From assembly GCA_025964215.1 (NCBI GenBank), contig JAOPZG010000063.1:1-7319 (forward strand): DNA of 7,319 nt, written 5' to 3'. A program made the position numbers and the translations under genes. Shown here one piece after another: positions 1-6,314 of this stretch; the first letter of the stretch is position 1, and each line of letters starts with the position of its first letter. The notes beneath the pieces are model-generated. The model ran no database searches, was not told the DNA's origin, and saw nothing but the letters and a program-made list of their open reading frames with translations. The stretch comes from Conexibacter sp. (lineage in GTDB: Bacteria; Actinomycetota; Thermoleophilia; Solirubrobacterales; Solirubrobacteraceae).

Positions 1-127
1 CGTCGGCGCGCTCGCCGGTCGCGGGGTCGATCCGGTGGATGCCCTCGTAGTGCACCTGGACCTCGAGATCCTGCGACCAGCAGCGGTAGCAGCGCAGCCA
101 TGGATGCGCGCTCGTCAGGTCTCCCAT
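1..127 (-). CDS. Unrecognised protein with an N-terminal CxxC pair (partial, 5' end only)
   Basis: The first 42 codons are visible and the frame is still open at the window edge, so the C-terminal part is missing. The protein starts MGDLTSAHPW and carries a Cys13-x2-Cys16 pair inside LRCYRCW. Such a pair could be half of a zinc ribbon, but no second pair is visible in this fragment. After it comes an acidic, beta-rich stretch (EVQVHYEGIHRID). I do not recognise the family. The ATG at 127 is preferred because a TATCCT box ends 7 nt upstream, the same spacing seen at other gene starts in this window. The gene diverges from mobA across a 58-bp gap. Confidence 0.6.
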   Translation of the reverse strand, partial: MGDLTSAHPWLRCYRCWSQDLEVQVHYEGIHRIDPATGERAD

Positions 128-134
128 GGCTCCC

Positions 135-140
135 AGGATA
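135..140 (-). promoter_or_regulatory. Probable -10 box (TATCCT) of a leaderless promoter
   Basis: Read on the minus strand, TATCCT is followed by 7 nt and then the ATG at 127, which would place the transcription start on or next to the start codon. I see no clear -35 hexamer. The call rests on the TAnnnT form and on the same spacing recurring at other gene starts here. Confidence 0.5.
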
Positions 141-171
141 AGACAGCGGCGCCCGCACGCGTCCGCGGGGG

Positions 172-177
172 TAGGCT
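172..177 (+). promoter_or_regulatory. Probable -10 box (TAGGCT) of a leaderless mobA promoter
   Basis: TAGGCT ends 8 nt before the mobA ATG at 186, and there is no well-placed Shine-Dalgarno sequence between them. This fits a transcript that begins at the start codon. It also argues against the earlier in-frame ATG at 126, which would lie upstream of the promoter. No convincing -35 element is visible. Confidence 0.45.
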
Positions 178-185
178 CGCGGGCC

Positions 186-788
186 ATGGCGGGCGCCCCT
201 CCGATCGGCGTGGTCCTGGCCGGGGGCCGTGGGCGGCGTCTGGGTGGGGACAAGGCGATCGTGGAGCTGGAGGGCCGCCCGCTGCTGCTCTACCCGGTCG
301 AGGCGCTGCACGAGGTCTGCGACGACGTCGTGGTCGTCGCCAAGCGCGAGACGATGCTGCCGCCGCTGGCGGGCGTCGCGGACCTGTGGATCGAGCCCGA
401 CGAGCCGCGCCATCCGCTGGCCGGCGTCGCCTACGCGCTGAGCCTCGCCGCGGGGCGGCCGATCCTCGTCGTCGCCGTCGACCTGCCGCTGATGGACGCG
501 GCGACCCTGCGGCTGCTGCTGGCGACCGATCCCGGCGACGCGGCGGTGGTCGTCCCGCGGGTCCACGGCCGGCTGCAGCCGCTGTGCGCGCTCTACCTGC
601 CGCGGGCGCTGGCGGGGCTGGAGGACTTCGACCCGGACGCGCGCGCGACCGAGGTGGTCGAGGGGCTCGGGATCCGCGAGGTCGAGGTGCCGGACCCGGC
701 GGCGTTCTCCAACGTCAACCACCCGGAGGACCTGCTCCACGTCATGGTGCTGTTGCGAGGCTCAGGCACAAGCCCGCCGTCGGACTAG
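186..788 (+). CDS. mobA: Molybdenum cofactor guanylyltransferase MobA
   Basis: This 200-residue protein matches the usual MobA length of about 190-200. MobA transfers GMP from GTP to Mo-molybdopterin in the cytoplasm, giving the guanine dinucleotide cofactor. The N-terminus holds the nucleotide loop LAGGRGRRLGGDK (residues 11-23); the usual Ser of LAGGxSxRMG is replaced here. AVDLPLM (97-103) is the metal-binding Asp region (Asp99), QPLCALY (131-137) is the substrate segment, and FSNVNHPEDL (174-183) is the typical C-terminal FxNxNTPEDL motif. LAGG rather than LAAG favours GTP use (MobA) over CTP use (MocA). The start at 186 is chosen because residues encoded from 126 resemble no MobA N-terminus and precede the putative promoter. 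Its stop overlaps that of the converging PilZ gene in CTAG. moaA lies just beyond, supporting a cofactor locus. Confidence 0.88.
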   Translation: MAGAPPIGVVLAGGRGRRLGGDKAIVELEGRPLLLYPVEALHEVCDDVVVVAKRETMLPPLAGVADLWIEPDEPRHPLAGVAYALSLAAGRPILVVAVDLPLMDAATLRLLLATDPGDAAVVVPRVHGRLQPLCALYLPRALAGLEDFDPDARATEVVEGLGIREVEVPDPAAFSNVNHPEDLLHVMVLLRGSGTSPPSD

Positions 789-1387
789 CGCGTGGGACGG
801 GCTTGCGCGCCCGCGATGAGCTCGCGCTGGCGCTGCGCGACGTAGTGCGAGAGCTGGCGCTCGGCCCGGCCCTGGAGGTCGGCGAAGAGGATCCCGCGCG
901 CGCCTTCCGAGGTGCCGCGCACGACGCGGCCGTCCCCGGCGATGGTGATCGTCCCGAGGTCGAGGGCGAAGCGGACCGTGTCGTCCAGCGTGAGCGTGTC
1001 GGCGGGCGCGACGAGCATGCCGCCGACCGAGACGTCGAGGGTCCGGGTCGTCAGGCGCTTGTCGGGCGCGATCACCGCGGTCGAGAGCTCGGCCGGCACG
1101 CGGACGAACTCGCGGCGCTGGACCTTCAGCGGGTCGCCGATCGGGTGCAGGCGCAGCGTGCCCTCCGGGCCGCCGACGAGGACGCCGCGGCGGTGCGCGG
1201 CGCCGATCCGGGTCTTCCAGGAGATCGTCGCGCCGCACCAGCGCAGCGCGGCGGGGAGCAGGAGCGGCTCGCCGACCGGGCCGAGGTCGACGTGCTCGCG
1301 GCCGACCGACGCGACGCGGGCGGTCAGCTGCCAGCCGCCGTCGAGGGTGACGTCGACCGGCTGGTCGGTCTCCAGGAGCACCTCCAC
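785..1387 (-). CDS. PilZ-domain protein, probable cyclic-di-GMP receptor (YcgR/YpfA-like)
   Basis: The 200-residue protein has the layout of the short YcgR/YpfA class. An N-terminal beta-rich domain (about 1-88) is followed by a PilZ domain (about 90-190). The ligand motif is complete: RxxxR as Arg92-EFV-Arg96 in QRREFVRVP, then DxSxxG as Asp118, Ser120 and Gly123 in LDVSVGG. Family knowledge says these bind cyclic di-GMP and pass the signal to motility, secretion or envelope targets; the target here is unknown. There is no transmembrane segment. The start is a GTG 31 nt after the moaA stop, with no good Shine-Dalgarno, so it is less certain than the body of the gene. Co-direction and the small gap suggest co-transcription with moaA, an unexpected partner. 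The stop is shared in CTAG with convergent mobA. Confidence 0.83.
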   Translation of the reverse strand: MEVLLETDQPVDVTLDGGWQLTARVASVGREHVDLGPVGEPLLLPAALRWCGATISWKTRIGAAHRRGVLVGGPEGTLRLHPIGDPLKVQRREFVRVPAELSTAVIAPDKRLTTRTLDVSVGGMLVAPADTLTLDDTVRFALDLGTITIAGDGRVVRGTSEGARGILFADLQGRAERQLSHYVAQRQRELIAGAQARPTR

Positions 1388-1418
1388 AACAGGGTGATCG
1401 GCCGGCGCCGCGCGGACT

Positions 1419-2414
1419 TCAGCCGCCGATGGCGGACATCGTGCGCGCGGGCTGCACGAAGCCCGGGTCGTTGACGCGGTGCTTGAGCTCCTTGGCCCAG
1501 ACCGCGCCGCGGATCAGCGCCTCGAGGTCGTCGTCGGTCGCGCCCGCGCGCAGCGGGCCGCGCAGATCGGTCTCGTTGAGGCTGAAGAGGCAGGTGCGCA
1601 GGCGGCCGTCGGCGGTGAGCCGGAGGCGGTTGCAGTCGTCGCAGAACGGCTCGGAGACCGGGTTGATGAAGCCGATCTTGCCCTTGCCGTCGGCGAAGCG
1701 GTGCACGCGCGCGGTGGCGTGCGGGTCGCGGACGGCGTCCTCGAGCGGGTAGACGGCGTGGATCGCGGCGTGGATCTCGGCGCCGCTCAGCACCTGGTCG
1801 GGCTTCCAGGAGCGGTCGCCGTCGAGCGGCATGTACTCGATGAAGCGCACCTCGTAGGGGTGCTCGCGGGCGAAGCGCGCGAACGGCAGCGCCTCCTGCT
1901 CGGTGAAGCCCCGGATCGCGACGGCGTTGACCTTGATCGGGTGCGCCTCGGGGAACGACGCGAGGTGCTCCAGGCCGGCGAGGACGCGGGGCAGGGCGTC
2001 GCGGCGGGTCTGCTCGTAGAAGCGGTCGCGCTGGAGCGAGTCGACCGAGACGTTGAAGCGGTCGATCCCGGCGGCGACGAGCGCGGCGGCGTCGCGCTCC
2101 AGCAGGAAGCCGTTGGTGGTGATGGAGACCTCGTCGAGGCCGGGGATCCTCGTCAGCAGGCCGGCGAGGGTCGGGAAGTCGCGGCGCACGAGCGGCTCGC
2201 CGCCGGTCAGGCGCAGCGTCTCGACGCCCATCTCCGCCATCACCCTGACGAGGCGCTCGGTCTCCTCGAAGCTGAGGACCTCGGCGCGCTCGAGCCACGG
2301 CAGGCCCTCGGCCGGCATGCAGTACTGGCAGCGGAAGTTGCAGCGGTCGGTGACCGAGACGCGCAGATCCGAGATCCGGCGGCCGTGCCCGTCGTGGAGC
2401 GGATCGCGCGCCAT
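1419..2414 (-). CDS. moaA: GTP 3',8-cyclase MoaA (radical SAM, molybdopterin biosynthesis)
   Basis: MoaA catalyses the first step of molybdopterin synthesis, turning GTP into 3',8-cyclo-GTP, which MoaC then converts to cyclic pyranopterin. The 331 residues match the family length. The radical-SAM cluster cysteines are Cys25, Cys29 and Cys32 in CNFRCQYC, followed by the SAM-binding GGEP (71-74) and SITTNG (97-102). The second, substrate-side [4Fe-4S] cluster is given by Cys258 and Cys261 in FCDDCNRLRL and by Cys275 in RTCLFS. The chain ends in Gly-Gly after TMSAI, the functional tail typical of MoaA. The ATG at 2414 lies 7 nt after a TACCCT box, and residues before it would not be MoaA-like. 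The PilZ gene follows on the same strand. moaC is not in the window. Confidence 0.95.
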   Translation of the reverse strand: MARDPLHDGHGRRISDLRVSVTDRCNFRCQYCMPAEGLPWLERAEVLSFEETERLVRVMAEMGVETLRLTGGEPLVRRDFPTLAGLLTRIPGLDEVSITTNGFLLERDAAALVAAGIDRFNVSVDSLQRDRFYEQTRRDALPRVLAGLEHLASFPEAHPIKVNAVAIRGFTEQEALPFARFAREHPYEVRFIEYMPLDGDRSWKPDQVLSGAEIHAAIHAVYPLEDAVRDPHATARVHRFADGKGKIGFINPVSEPFCDDCNRLRLTADGRLRTCLFSLNETDLRGPLRAGATDDDLEALIRGAVWAKELKHRVNDPGFVQPARTMSAIGG

Positions 2415-2421
2415 CGGCTTG

Positions 2422-2431
2422 AGGGTACCCT
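2422..2431. promoter_or_regulatory. Palindromic two-way promoter core between moaA and the lipoprotein gene
   Basis: AGGGTACCCT is a perfect 10-bp palindrome in the 23-bp gap between the two start codons. On the plus strand TACCCT (2426-2431) ends 6 nt before the lipoprotein GTG. On the minus strand TACCCT (2427-2422) ends 7 nt before the moaA ATG. Each therefore has the form and spacing of a -10 box serving a leaderless transcript, and the two overlap by two bases. No -35 hexamer is clear on either side. A binding site for a dimeric regulator is the main alternative reading. Confidence 0.5.
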
Positions 2432-2437
2432 GCCGCC

Positions 2438-2944
2438 GTGGCCCGCCGAACGACGTTCGCCCTGACCGCCGTCCTGGCGCTCGCGCTCGCCGGCTGCGGC
2501 GCCGACGAGGAGGGCGGGGGCGGTGGTGGCGGCGTGCCGGCCGACCAGCAGGTCCGCGCGGTCGTCGCGCGCTTCGGCGTCGCGACGCGCGACAAGGACT
2601 ACCAGCAGATCTGCGACCAGCTCCTGGCCGACGAGCTCGTGGCGAAGATCGAGGCGATCGGGCTGCCGTGCGAGTCCGCCTTGCAGCGCGGGCTCTCCGA
2701 CGTGCGCAGCCCGACGCTGTCGATCGAGGAGGTCTCGATCAGCGGGACGCGCGCGCTGGTCTCGATCCACACGACCGCGGCGGGGCAGAAGCCGTCGAAC
2801 GATGCCTTGCAGGTCGTCCGCGAGGGCGGGCAGTGGAAGATCGCCTCGCTGGCCGCGCCCAACGACCAGCGCGTGCCGACGCCGACGGTGCCGACCACGA
2901 CCACCCCGCGGCCGGCGACCAAGACCACCGACAACGGGAAGTAG
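2438..2944 (+). CDS. Secreted lipoprotein, NTF2-like/SnoaL-type fold suspected
   Basis: The 168-residue product starts with a short lipoprotein signal peptide: Arg3-Arg4, a hydrophobic stretch FALTAVLALA and the lipobox LAGC with Cys20 as the likely acylated residue. It should be anchored on the outer face of the membrane. An acidic and glycine linker (21-33, including seven consecutive glycines) leads to a globular domain (about 36-140). That domain begins with helix VRAVVARFGVATRDKDYQQICDQL and ends with a VVREGGQWKIASL strand pair, a pattern seen in small NTF2-like lipoproteins. Cys59 and Cys78 could form a disulfide. The tail (147-168) is rich in Thr and Pro. The GTG start is supported by the signal peptide and by the TACCCT box 6 nt upstream. 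The stop lies 6 bp from the stop of the converging dehydrogenase. Function is unknown. Confidence 0.75.
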   Translation: MARRTTFALTAVLALALAGCGADEEGGGGGGGVPADQQVRAVVARFGVATRDKDYQQICDQLLADELVAKIEAIGLPCESALQRGLSDVRSPTLSIEEVSISGTRALVSIHTTAAGQKPSNDALQVVREGGQWKIASLAAPNDQRVPTPTVPTTTTPRPATKTTDNGK

Positions 2945-2950
2945 GCGCGC

Positions 2951-4003
2951 TCAGCCTGCCGCGAGCGTCCCGACGTCGATGACGAAGCGGTAGCGCACGT
3001 CGCTGCCCGTGACGCGCGGGTAGGCGTCGTTGACCTCGGCGCCGGCGATGACCTCGATCGCGGGCGCGACGCCGTGCTCGGCGCAGAAGTCGAGCATCTC
3101 CTGCGTGGCCGGCATCCCGCCGGTGTTCGAGCCCGCGTAGATCCGGTTGCGGCCGATCAGCGAGCCGGCGTGGACGCGGTCGGGCTCGACCGGCAGGCCG
3201 ACCGAGACGAGCGCGCCGCCGGGCTTCAGCAGCCCGAGGTAGGCGTCCAGCGGGAGGTTGGCCGAGACCGTGTTGACGATCACGTCGAAGCGGTTGCGCA
3301 GGGCCTTGAACGTGGCCTTGTCGCTCGTGGCGTGGTAGTCGGTGGCGCCGAAGCGGCGGCCGTCCTCCTCCTTGGAGAGCGTCTGGCTCAGCACGGTCAC
3401 GTCGGCGCCCATCGCGGCGGCGATCTGCACGCCGACGTGGCCGAGGCCGCCCATCCCGACGATTGCCACCGCCTTGCCCGGGCCGGCGCCCCAGCGCTTC
3501 AGCGGGTTGTACATGGTGATGCCCGCGCAGAGCAGCGGCGCGGCGACGTCGAGCTCCAGCGCGTCGGGGATGCTCACGACGAAGCGCTCGGTGACGACCA
3601 CGTGGTCGCTGTAGCCGCCGTAGGTCCGCTCTCCGTCGTAGCCCTCGCCGTTGTAGGTCGCCACGACGCCCTTGACGCAGAAGTTCTCCTCGCCGGCCTC
3701 GCACTGCTCGCACGCCCCGCAGGAGTCGACGAAGCAGCCGACGCCGACCCGGTCGCCCGGCGCGAAGCGCGTGACGCCGTCGCCGACGGCGCTCACGACG
3801 CCCGCGATCTCGTGGCCCGGGACCATCGGGAAGAGCCCGCGGCCCCAGTCGGCCTCGACCTGGTGGATGTCGCTGTGGCAGATCCCGCAGAACTTGATGT
3901 CGATGGCGACGTCCTGCTCGCCGAGCGCGCGGCGCTCGATGGTCGTGGGCTCCAGCGGGGCCTTCGCGGCCGGGGCGTGCAGGGCACGTGCGGTGGTCGT
4001 CAT
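2951..4003 (-). CDS. NADP-type zinc alcohol dehydrogenase (YahK/AdhC/cinnamyl-alcohol group)
   Basis: This 350-residue medium-chain dehydrogenase should interconvert primary alcohols and aldehydes, with aldehyde reduction by NADPH as the usual role of its relatives. The catalytic zinc ligands are visible: Cys42 in CGICHSD, His64-Glu65 in VPGHE and Cys159 in LLCAGIT. The structural zinc site is Cys95, Cys98, Cys101 and Cys109 in [16 protein letters not shown]. The cofactor loop is GMGGLGH (183-189), followed by [13 protein letters not shown], whose Ser/Lys in place of an acidic residue favours NADP(H). Length and the CGICHSD form match the YahK/AdhC/plant CAD group rather than class III enzymes. 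It is the last gene of a four-gene operon, 12 nt after the glycosylase stop. A GAGGG sequence 4 nt before the ATG serves as ribosome site. The physiological substrate cannot be read from sequence. Confidence 0.9.
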   Translation of the reverse strand: MTTTARALHAPAAKAPLEPTTIERRALGEQDVAIDIKFCGICHSDIHQVEADWGRGLFPMVPGHEIAGVVSAVGDGVTRFAPGDRVGVGCFVDSCGACEQCEAGEENFCVKGVVATYNGEGYDGERTYGGYSDHVVVTERFVVSIPDALELDVAAPLLCAGITMYNPLKRWGAGPGKAVAIVGMGGLGHVGVQIAAAMGADVTVLSQTLSKEEDGRRFGATDYHATSDKATFKALRNRFDVIVNTVSANLPLDAYLGLLKPGGALVSVGLPVEPDRVHAGSLIGRNRIYAGSNTGGMPATQEMLDFCAEHGVAPAIEVIAGAEVNDAYPRVTGSDVRYRFVIDVGTLAAG

Positions 4004-4007
4004 GTGG

Positions 4008-4012
4008 CCCTC
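4008..4012 (-). promoter_or_regulatory. Shine-Dalgarno site of the alcohol dehydrogenase
   Basis: Minus-strand GAGGG ends 4 nt before the ATG at 4003, within the 12-nt gap after the glycosylase stop. It fixes the start and contrasts with the operon-leading genes in this window, which lack such a site. Confidence 0.6.
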
Positions 4013-4015
4013 GTT

Positions 4016-4591
4016 CTAGCGCAGCGCGCGGCCGAGCGCCTGGGCGTCGGCGACCAACGTGGCGCGCAGGCCGCCGTTGTAGAGCGCGGCGGCGGGGTGG
4101 TAGAGGGGGAAGAGGCGGCGGCCCTCGACCTCGATCGCGGTGCCGTGGACCTCCGCGATCTTGGCGTCCGGGGCGAAGCGCGCGAGCGCGTGGCGGCCCA
4201 AGGGCACCAACAACTGCGGCGCGATGATCTCCAGCTGGGCCTCGAGCCACGGCCAGTGGTGGGCGACCTCGGGGGCCTTGGGGTCGCGGTTCTTCGGCGG
4301 GCGCGCCTTGACCACGTTGGTGATGAAGACGTCGTCGCGCGCGATCCCGGCCTCGTCGAAGAGCGTGTTGAGGAGCTTGCCGGCGGCGCCGACGAACGGG
4401 ACGCCCGCGGCGTCCTCCTTGGCGCCCGGCGCCTCGCCGACGACGACGATCGAGGCGCTCGCCGGCCCGACGCCGGGGACGAGCTGCGTGCAGGTCTCGC
4501 AGACCTCGAAGCCGCAGCGCGCGCCCTTGTGGGCGCGGATCTCGTCGGCGACGGCTTCGAGTCGCGCCTCGCGCTGCTTCGCGGTGCTCAC
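4016..4591 (-). CDS. Family-4-like uracil-DNA glycosylase lacking two of the four usual cluster cysteines
   Basis: The 191-residue protein belongs to the uracil-DNA glycosylase superfamily, which removes uracil from DNA to leave an abasic site. Motif A is GEAPGAKED (52-60), followed by PFVGAAGKLL (65-74), FITNVVKARPPKNRDP (89-104), LVPLGRHAL (128-136) and the second active-site motif LYHPAAALYN (163-172, His165). This order and spacing match family 4, whose members normally hold a [4Fe-4S] cluster with two N-terminal cysteines and two more in KCRPPxNR...C. Here the latter two positions are Ala96 and His112. The N-terminus has CETC (Cys31, Cys34) plus an extra Cys26, and there are no other cysteines. 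It is not the UdgX type, since the KRRIH insertion is absent. The GTG start overlaps the DUF72 stop as GTGA, indicating translational coupling. Confidence 0.85.
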   Translation of the reverse strand: MSTAKQREARLEAVADEIRAHKGARCGFEVCETCTQLVPGVGPASASIVVVGEAPGAKEDAAGVPFVGAAGKLLNTLFDEAGIARDDVFITNVVKARPPKNRDPKAPEVAHHWPWLEAQLEIIAPQLLVPLGRHALARFAPDAKIAEVHGTAIEVEGRRLFPLYHPAAALYNGGLRATLVADAQALGRALR

Positions 4592-5481
4592 CGCTCCGCC
4601 GGCCCCTGCCCGAGCAGCTCCCGCAGCCGCTGCGCGGCGACCGGCGCGTCGTCTCCACGGTTGTTGTTGAACATCACGCGCACCGTATCCGCCTCCTCGG
4701 CCAGCCGCTCCGCCCGCTCCGCGATCTCCTCCAGCTCGGCGTCGTCGTAGCGGTAGCCGAACCGCTCGGCGACCGTCCGGCCCTTGACCCAGCCGCGCGC
4801 GTTGCGGCCGTGCAGGCGCAGGTAGGCGAGGTCGGGGCGGGTGACGGCGTCCAGCCGCGGGAGCATCGTCGGCGGCTTGCCCTGCGGCGCGTCCACGCCC
4901 ACGAACGCGGCGCCGTGCTCCTCCAGCCAGGCGAGCGTGTCGGCGCGGCGCTCGTCGTGCAGCCAGGCGCGGTGGCGGAGCTCGATCGCGACGGGATGCG
5001 GCGCGAGGGCGCCGAGCAGGTCGTCGAGCTCGTCCAGGCGCTTGCCCGGCGGCTTGAACGCGGGGGAGAGCTGGAGCAGGAAGGACGACAGCTTGCCGGC
5101 GTCGATCAGGGGCTCGAGGGCCTTGAGATAGCGCTCCGCCAGCTCGCGGTCGAGCGCCGGCGAGGGGCGCACGCGGCCGCGGGGCGTGGTCTCGACGCGG
5201 TCGCGCAGCGCCTTCGGCAGCGAGTCGAGCTGCGCGCTGTGGCGCGAGAGCGCCTGGTGGAGCTTGACGTCGAAGGTGAAGCCGGCGGGCGTGACCTCCG
5301 CCCACCGCTCGACGGTGGCCGCCGCGGGGATCGCGTAGTACGTGGTGTTGACCTCGACGGCCGCGAAGCGCTCGGCGTAGTAGGGCAGCTGCTCGGCGGC
5401 GGGGAGCTTCGGCGGGTACCACTCGGCGACGAAGCCGGGGTCCGCCCAGCTGGAGGTTCCGACGACGACCTGACCGCTCAC
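4588..5481 (-). CDS. DUF72 (YecE-family) TIM-barrel protein
   Basis: The 297-residue length and motif order fit DUF72/YecE: GTSSWADPGF (8-17), WYPP (21-24), FAAVEVNTTYY (39-49), FTFDVKLHQ (68-76), FLLQLSPAFKP (134-144), AIELRHRAWL (165-174), YLRLHGRN (220-227) and VMFNNN (269-274). The fold is a TIM barrel known from structural-genomics entries; the biochemical function of the family is not firmly established. Conserved polar residues facing the barrel centre by position include Glu43, Lys73, His75, Glu167, His170, His224 and Asn272. The GTG start lies 10 nt after the upstream oxidoreductase stop and gives the canonical VVVGTSSW N-terminus. Its TGA overlaps the GTG of the glycosylase by four bases, so the two products are probably made together. 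This neighbour points to nucleic-acid repair, as an inference only. Confidence 0.9.
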   Translation of the reverse strand: MSGQVVVGTSSWADPGFVAEWYPPKLPAAEQLPYYAERFAAVEVNTTYYAIPAAATVERWAEVTPAGFTFDVKLHQALSRHSAQLDSLPKALRDRVETTPRGRVRPSPALDRELAERYLKALEPLIDAGKLSSFLLQLSPAFKPPGKRLDELDDLLGALAPHPVAIELRHRAWLHDERRADTLAWLEEHGAAFVGVDAPQGKPPTMLPRLDAVTRPDLAYLRLHGRNARGWVKGRTVAERFGYRYDDAELEEIAERAERLAEEADTVRVMFNNNRGDDAPVAAQRLRELLGQGPAER

Positions 5482-5491
5482 CCGGGTGGCG

Positions 5492-6268
5492 CTACCCGTT
5501 CGGGCCGTTCGCGATCGCCGCGCGGACGTCGGCGAGCTTCGGCTGCGCGCTGAAGCCGTCGAGGCACCACGTCGCGCCGGCGTCGAACCAGGGGGCCGGG
5601 TCGGTGCCGGGCGCGTTGGTGACGGCGAGGTCGAAGGGGCCGTCGATGGACTCGGCGGCCCGCTGCTCCGCGATCTCGGCTTGCAGCTCGGTGAGCGCCG
5701 CGGGCTCCGGGAGGTCGATGGGGAAGAGGCCGTCGAGGCGCGCGGCGCGGCGGACGGGCTTGCGCGCCGGCCAGCGGGACGCGGCCCAGATCGGGATCCG
5801 CGGGCGCTGCACGGGGCGCGGCACGAACGTCCCGGACCAGTAGTCCTCCAACTTGATCAGCGCGTCGTCGAGCATCGTCGCCTGCGTGCGCGGGTCGCTG
5901 ACCTCGCCGAAGGGCGCGAGCTCGCCGTGGTGGTCGGAGCCGAGGCCGACGCCGAGGACGAGCCGGCCGTTGCTCAGGAGATCCAGCGTCGCGGTCTCGC
6001 GCGCGAGCTTGTGCGGGCGGCGGCGCGAGAGCGGCGTGACCATCGGGCCGGTGATGATGGCGTTGGTCGTCATGGCGATCGCGGCCATCGCGATCCACGG
6101 GTCCAGCACCGCGCGCGTCGGCGCGCTGTAGACGATGTGGTCCCAGAGGAAGAAGCCGTCCCACCCGGCCGCCTCGGCGTCGGCGGCGAGGCCCGCGAGC
6201 AGCCGCGGGTCGGCCAGCTCGTCGAACGGGGCGACGAAGATCGCACGGCGGCGGACGGCTTCGGGCAT
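5492..6268 (-). CDS. LLM-class (luciferase-like) flavin-dependent oxidoreductase
   Basis: The protein has 258 residues, on the short side for the luciferase-like monooxygenase family (often about 280-350). Family features are the early strand AIFVAPFDEL (9-18), AGWDGFFLWDHI (34-45), ITGPMVTPLSRRRPHKLARE (72-91) and LDLLSNGRLVLGVGLG (95-110), which together form the flavin- or F420-binding face of a TIM barrel. In actinobacteria such enzymes use either FMN or F420; this sequence alone does not tell me which, nor the substrate. The ATG at 6268 is chosen because it gives the canonical N-terminus and sits 7 nt after a TAGTCT box. The gene leads a four-gene operon (DUF72, glycosylase and alcohol dehydrogenase follow) and diverges from the TPR gene across 46 bp. 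Confidence 0.87.
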   Translation of the reverse strand: MPEAVRRRAIFVAPFDELADPRLLAGLAADAEAAGWDGFFLWDHIVYSAPTRAVLDPWIAMAAIAMTTNAIITGPMVTPLSRRRPHKLARETATLDLLSNGRLVLGVGLGSDHHGELAPFGEVSDPRTQATMLDDALIKLEDYWSGTFVPRPVQRPRIPIWAASRWPARKPVRRAARLDGLFPIDLPEPAALTELQAEIAEQRAAESIDGPFDLAVTNAPGTDPAPWFDAGATWCLDGFSAQPKLADVRAAIANGPNG

Positions 6269-6275
6269 GGCCCCG

Positions 6276-6281
6276 AGACTA
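6276..6281 (-). promoter_or_regulatory. Probable -10 box (TAGTCT) of the four-gene operon
   Basis: Minus-strand TAGTCT ends 7 nt before the ATG at 6268, again compatible with a transcript starting at the initiation codon. It would drive the oxidoreductase-DUF72-glycosylase-dehydrogenase operon. No clear -35 hexamer is visible. Confidence 0.5.
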
Positions 6282-6314
6282 TTGCCCGTCCGACCTGCCA
6301 CGCTTGTCGCATCG

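Noticed and set aside
126..185. Longer mobA starting at the ATG at 126
   Set aside because: The extra residues (APRIRQRRPHASAGVG and so on) do not resemble MobA. The ATG also lies upstream of the likely -10 box and overlaps the start region of the divergent gene.
186..788. MocA (CTP-using) or CofC/FbiD-type nucleotidyltransferase
   Set aside because: LAGG, the final FSNVNHPEDL motif and the nearby moaA fit MobA better. This rests on motifs only.
2514..2535. GGCGGG/GGTGGT-type simple repeat as a slippage switch
   Set aside because: It encodes the glycine linker after the lipobox cysteine. The homopolymer run is short and interrupted, so phase variation is not supported.
4016..4591. UdgX-type glycosylase that links covalently to uracil-DNA
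   Set aside because: The KRRIH-containing insertion and its histidine are absent. The RPPKNRDP segment is that of family 4.
3074..4750. Long open frame on the plus strand opposite the dehydrogenase and glycosylase
   Set aside because: Its product is low-complexity, rich in Ala, Arg, Asp, Glu and Val, as expected for an antisense frame in high-GC DNA. The minus-strand genes have clear family motifs.
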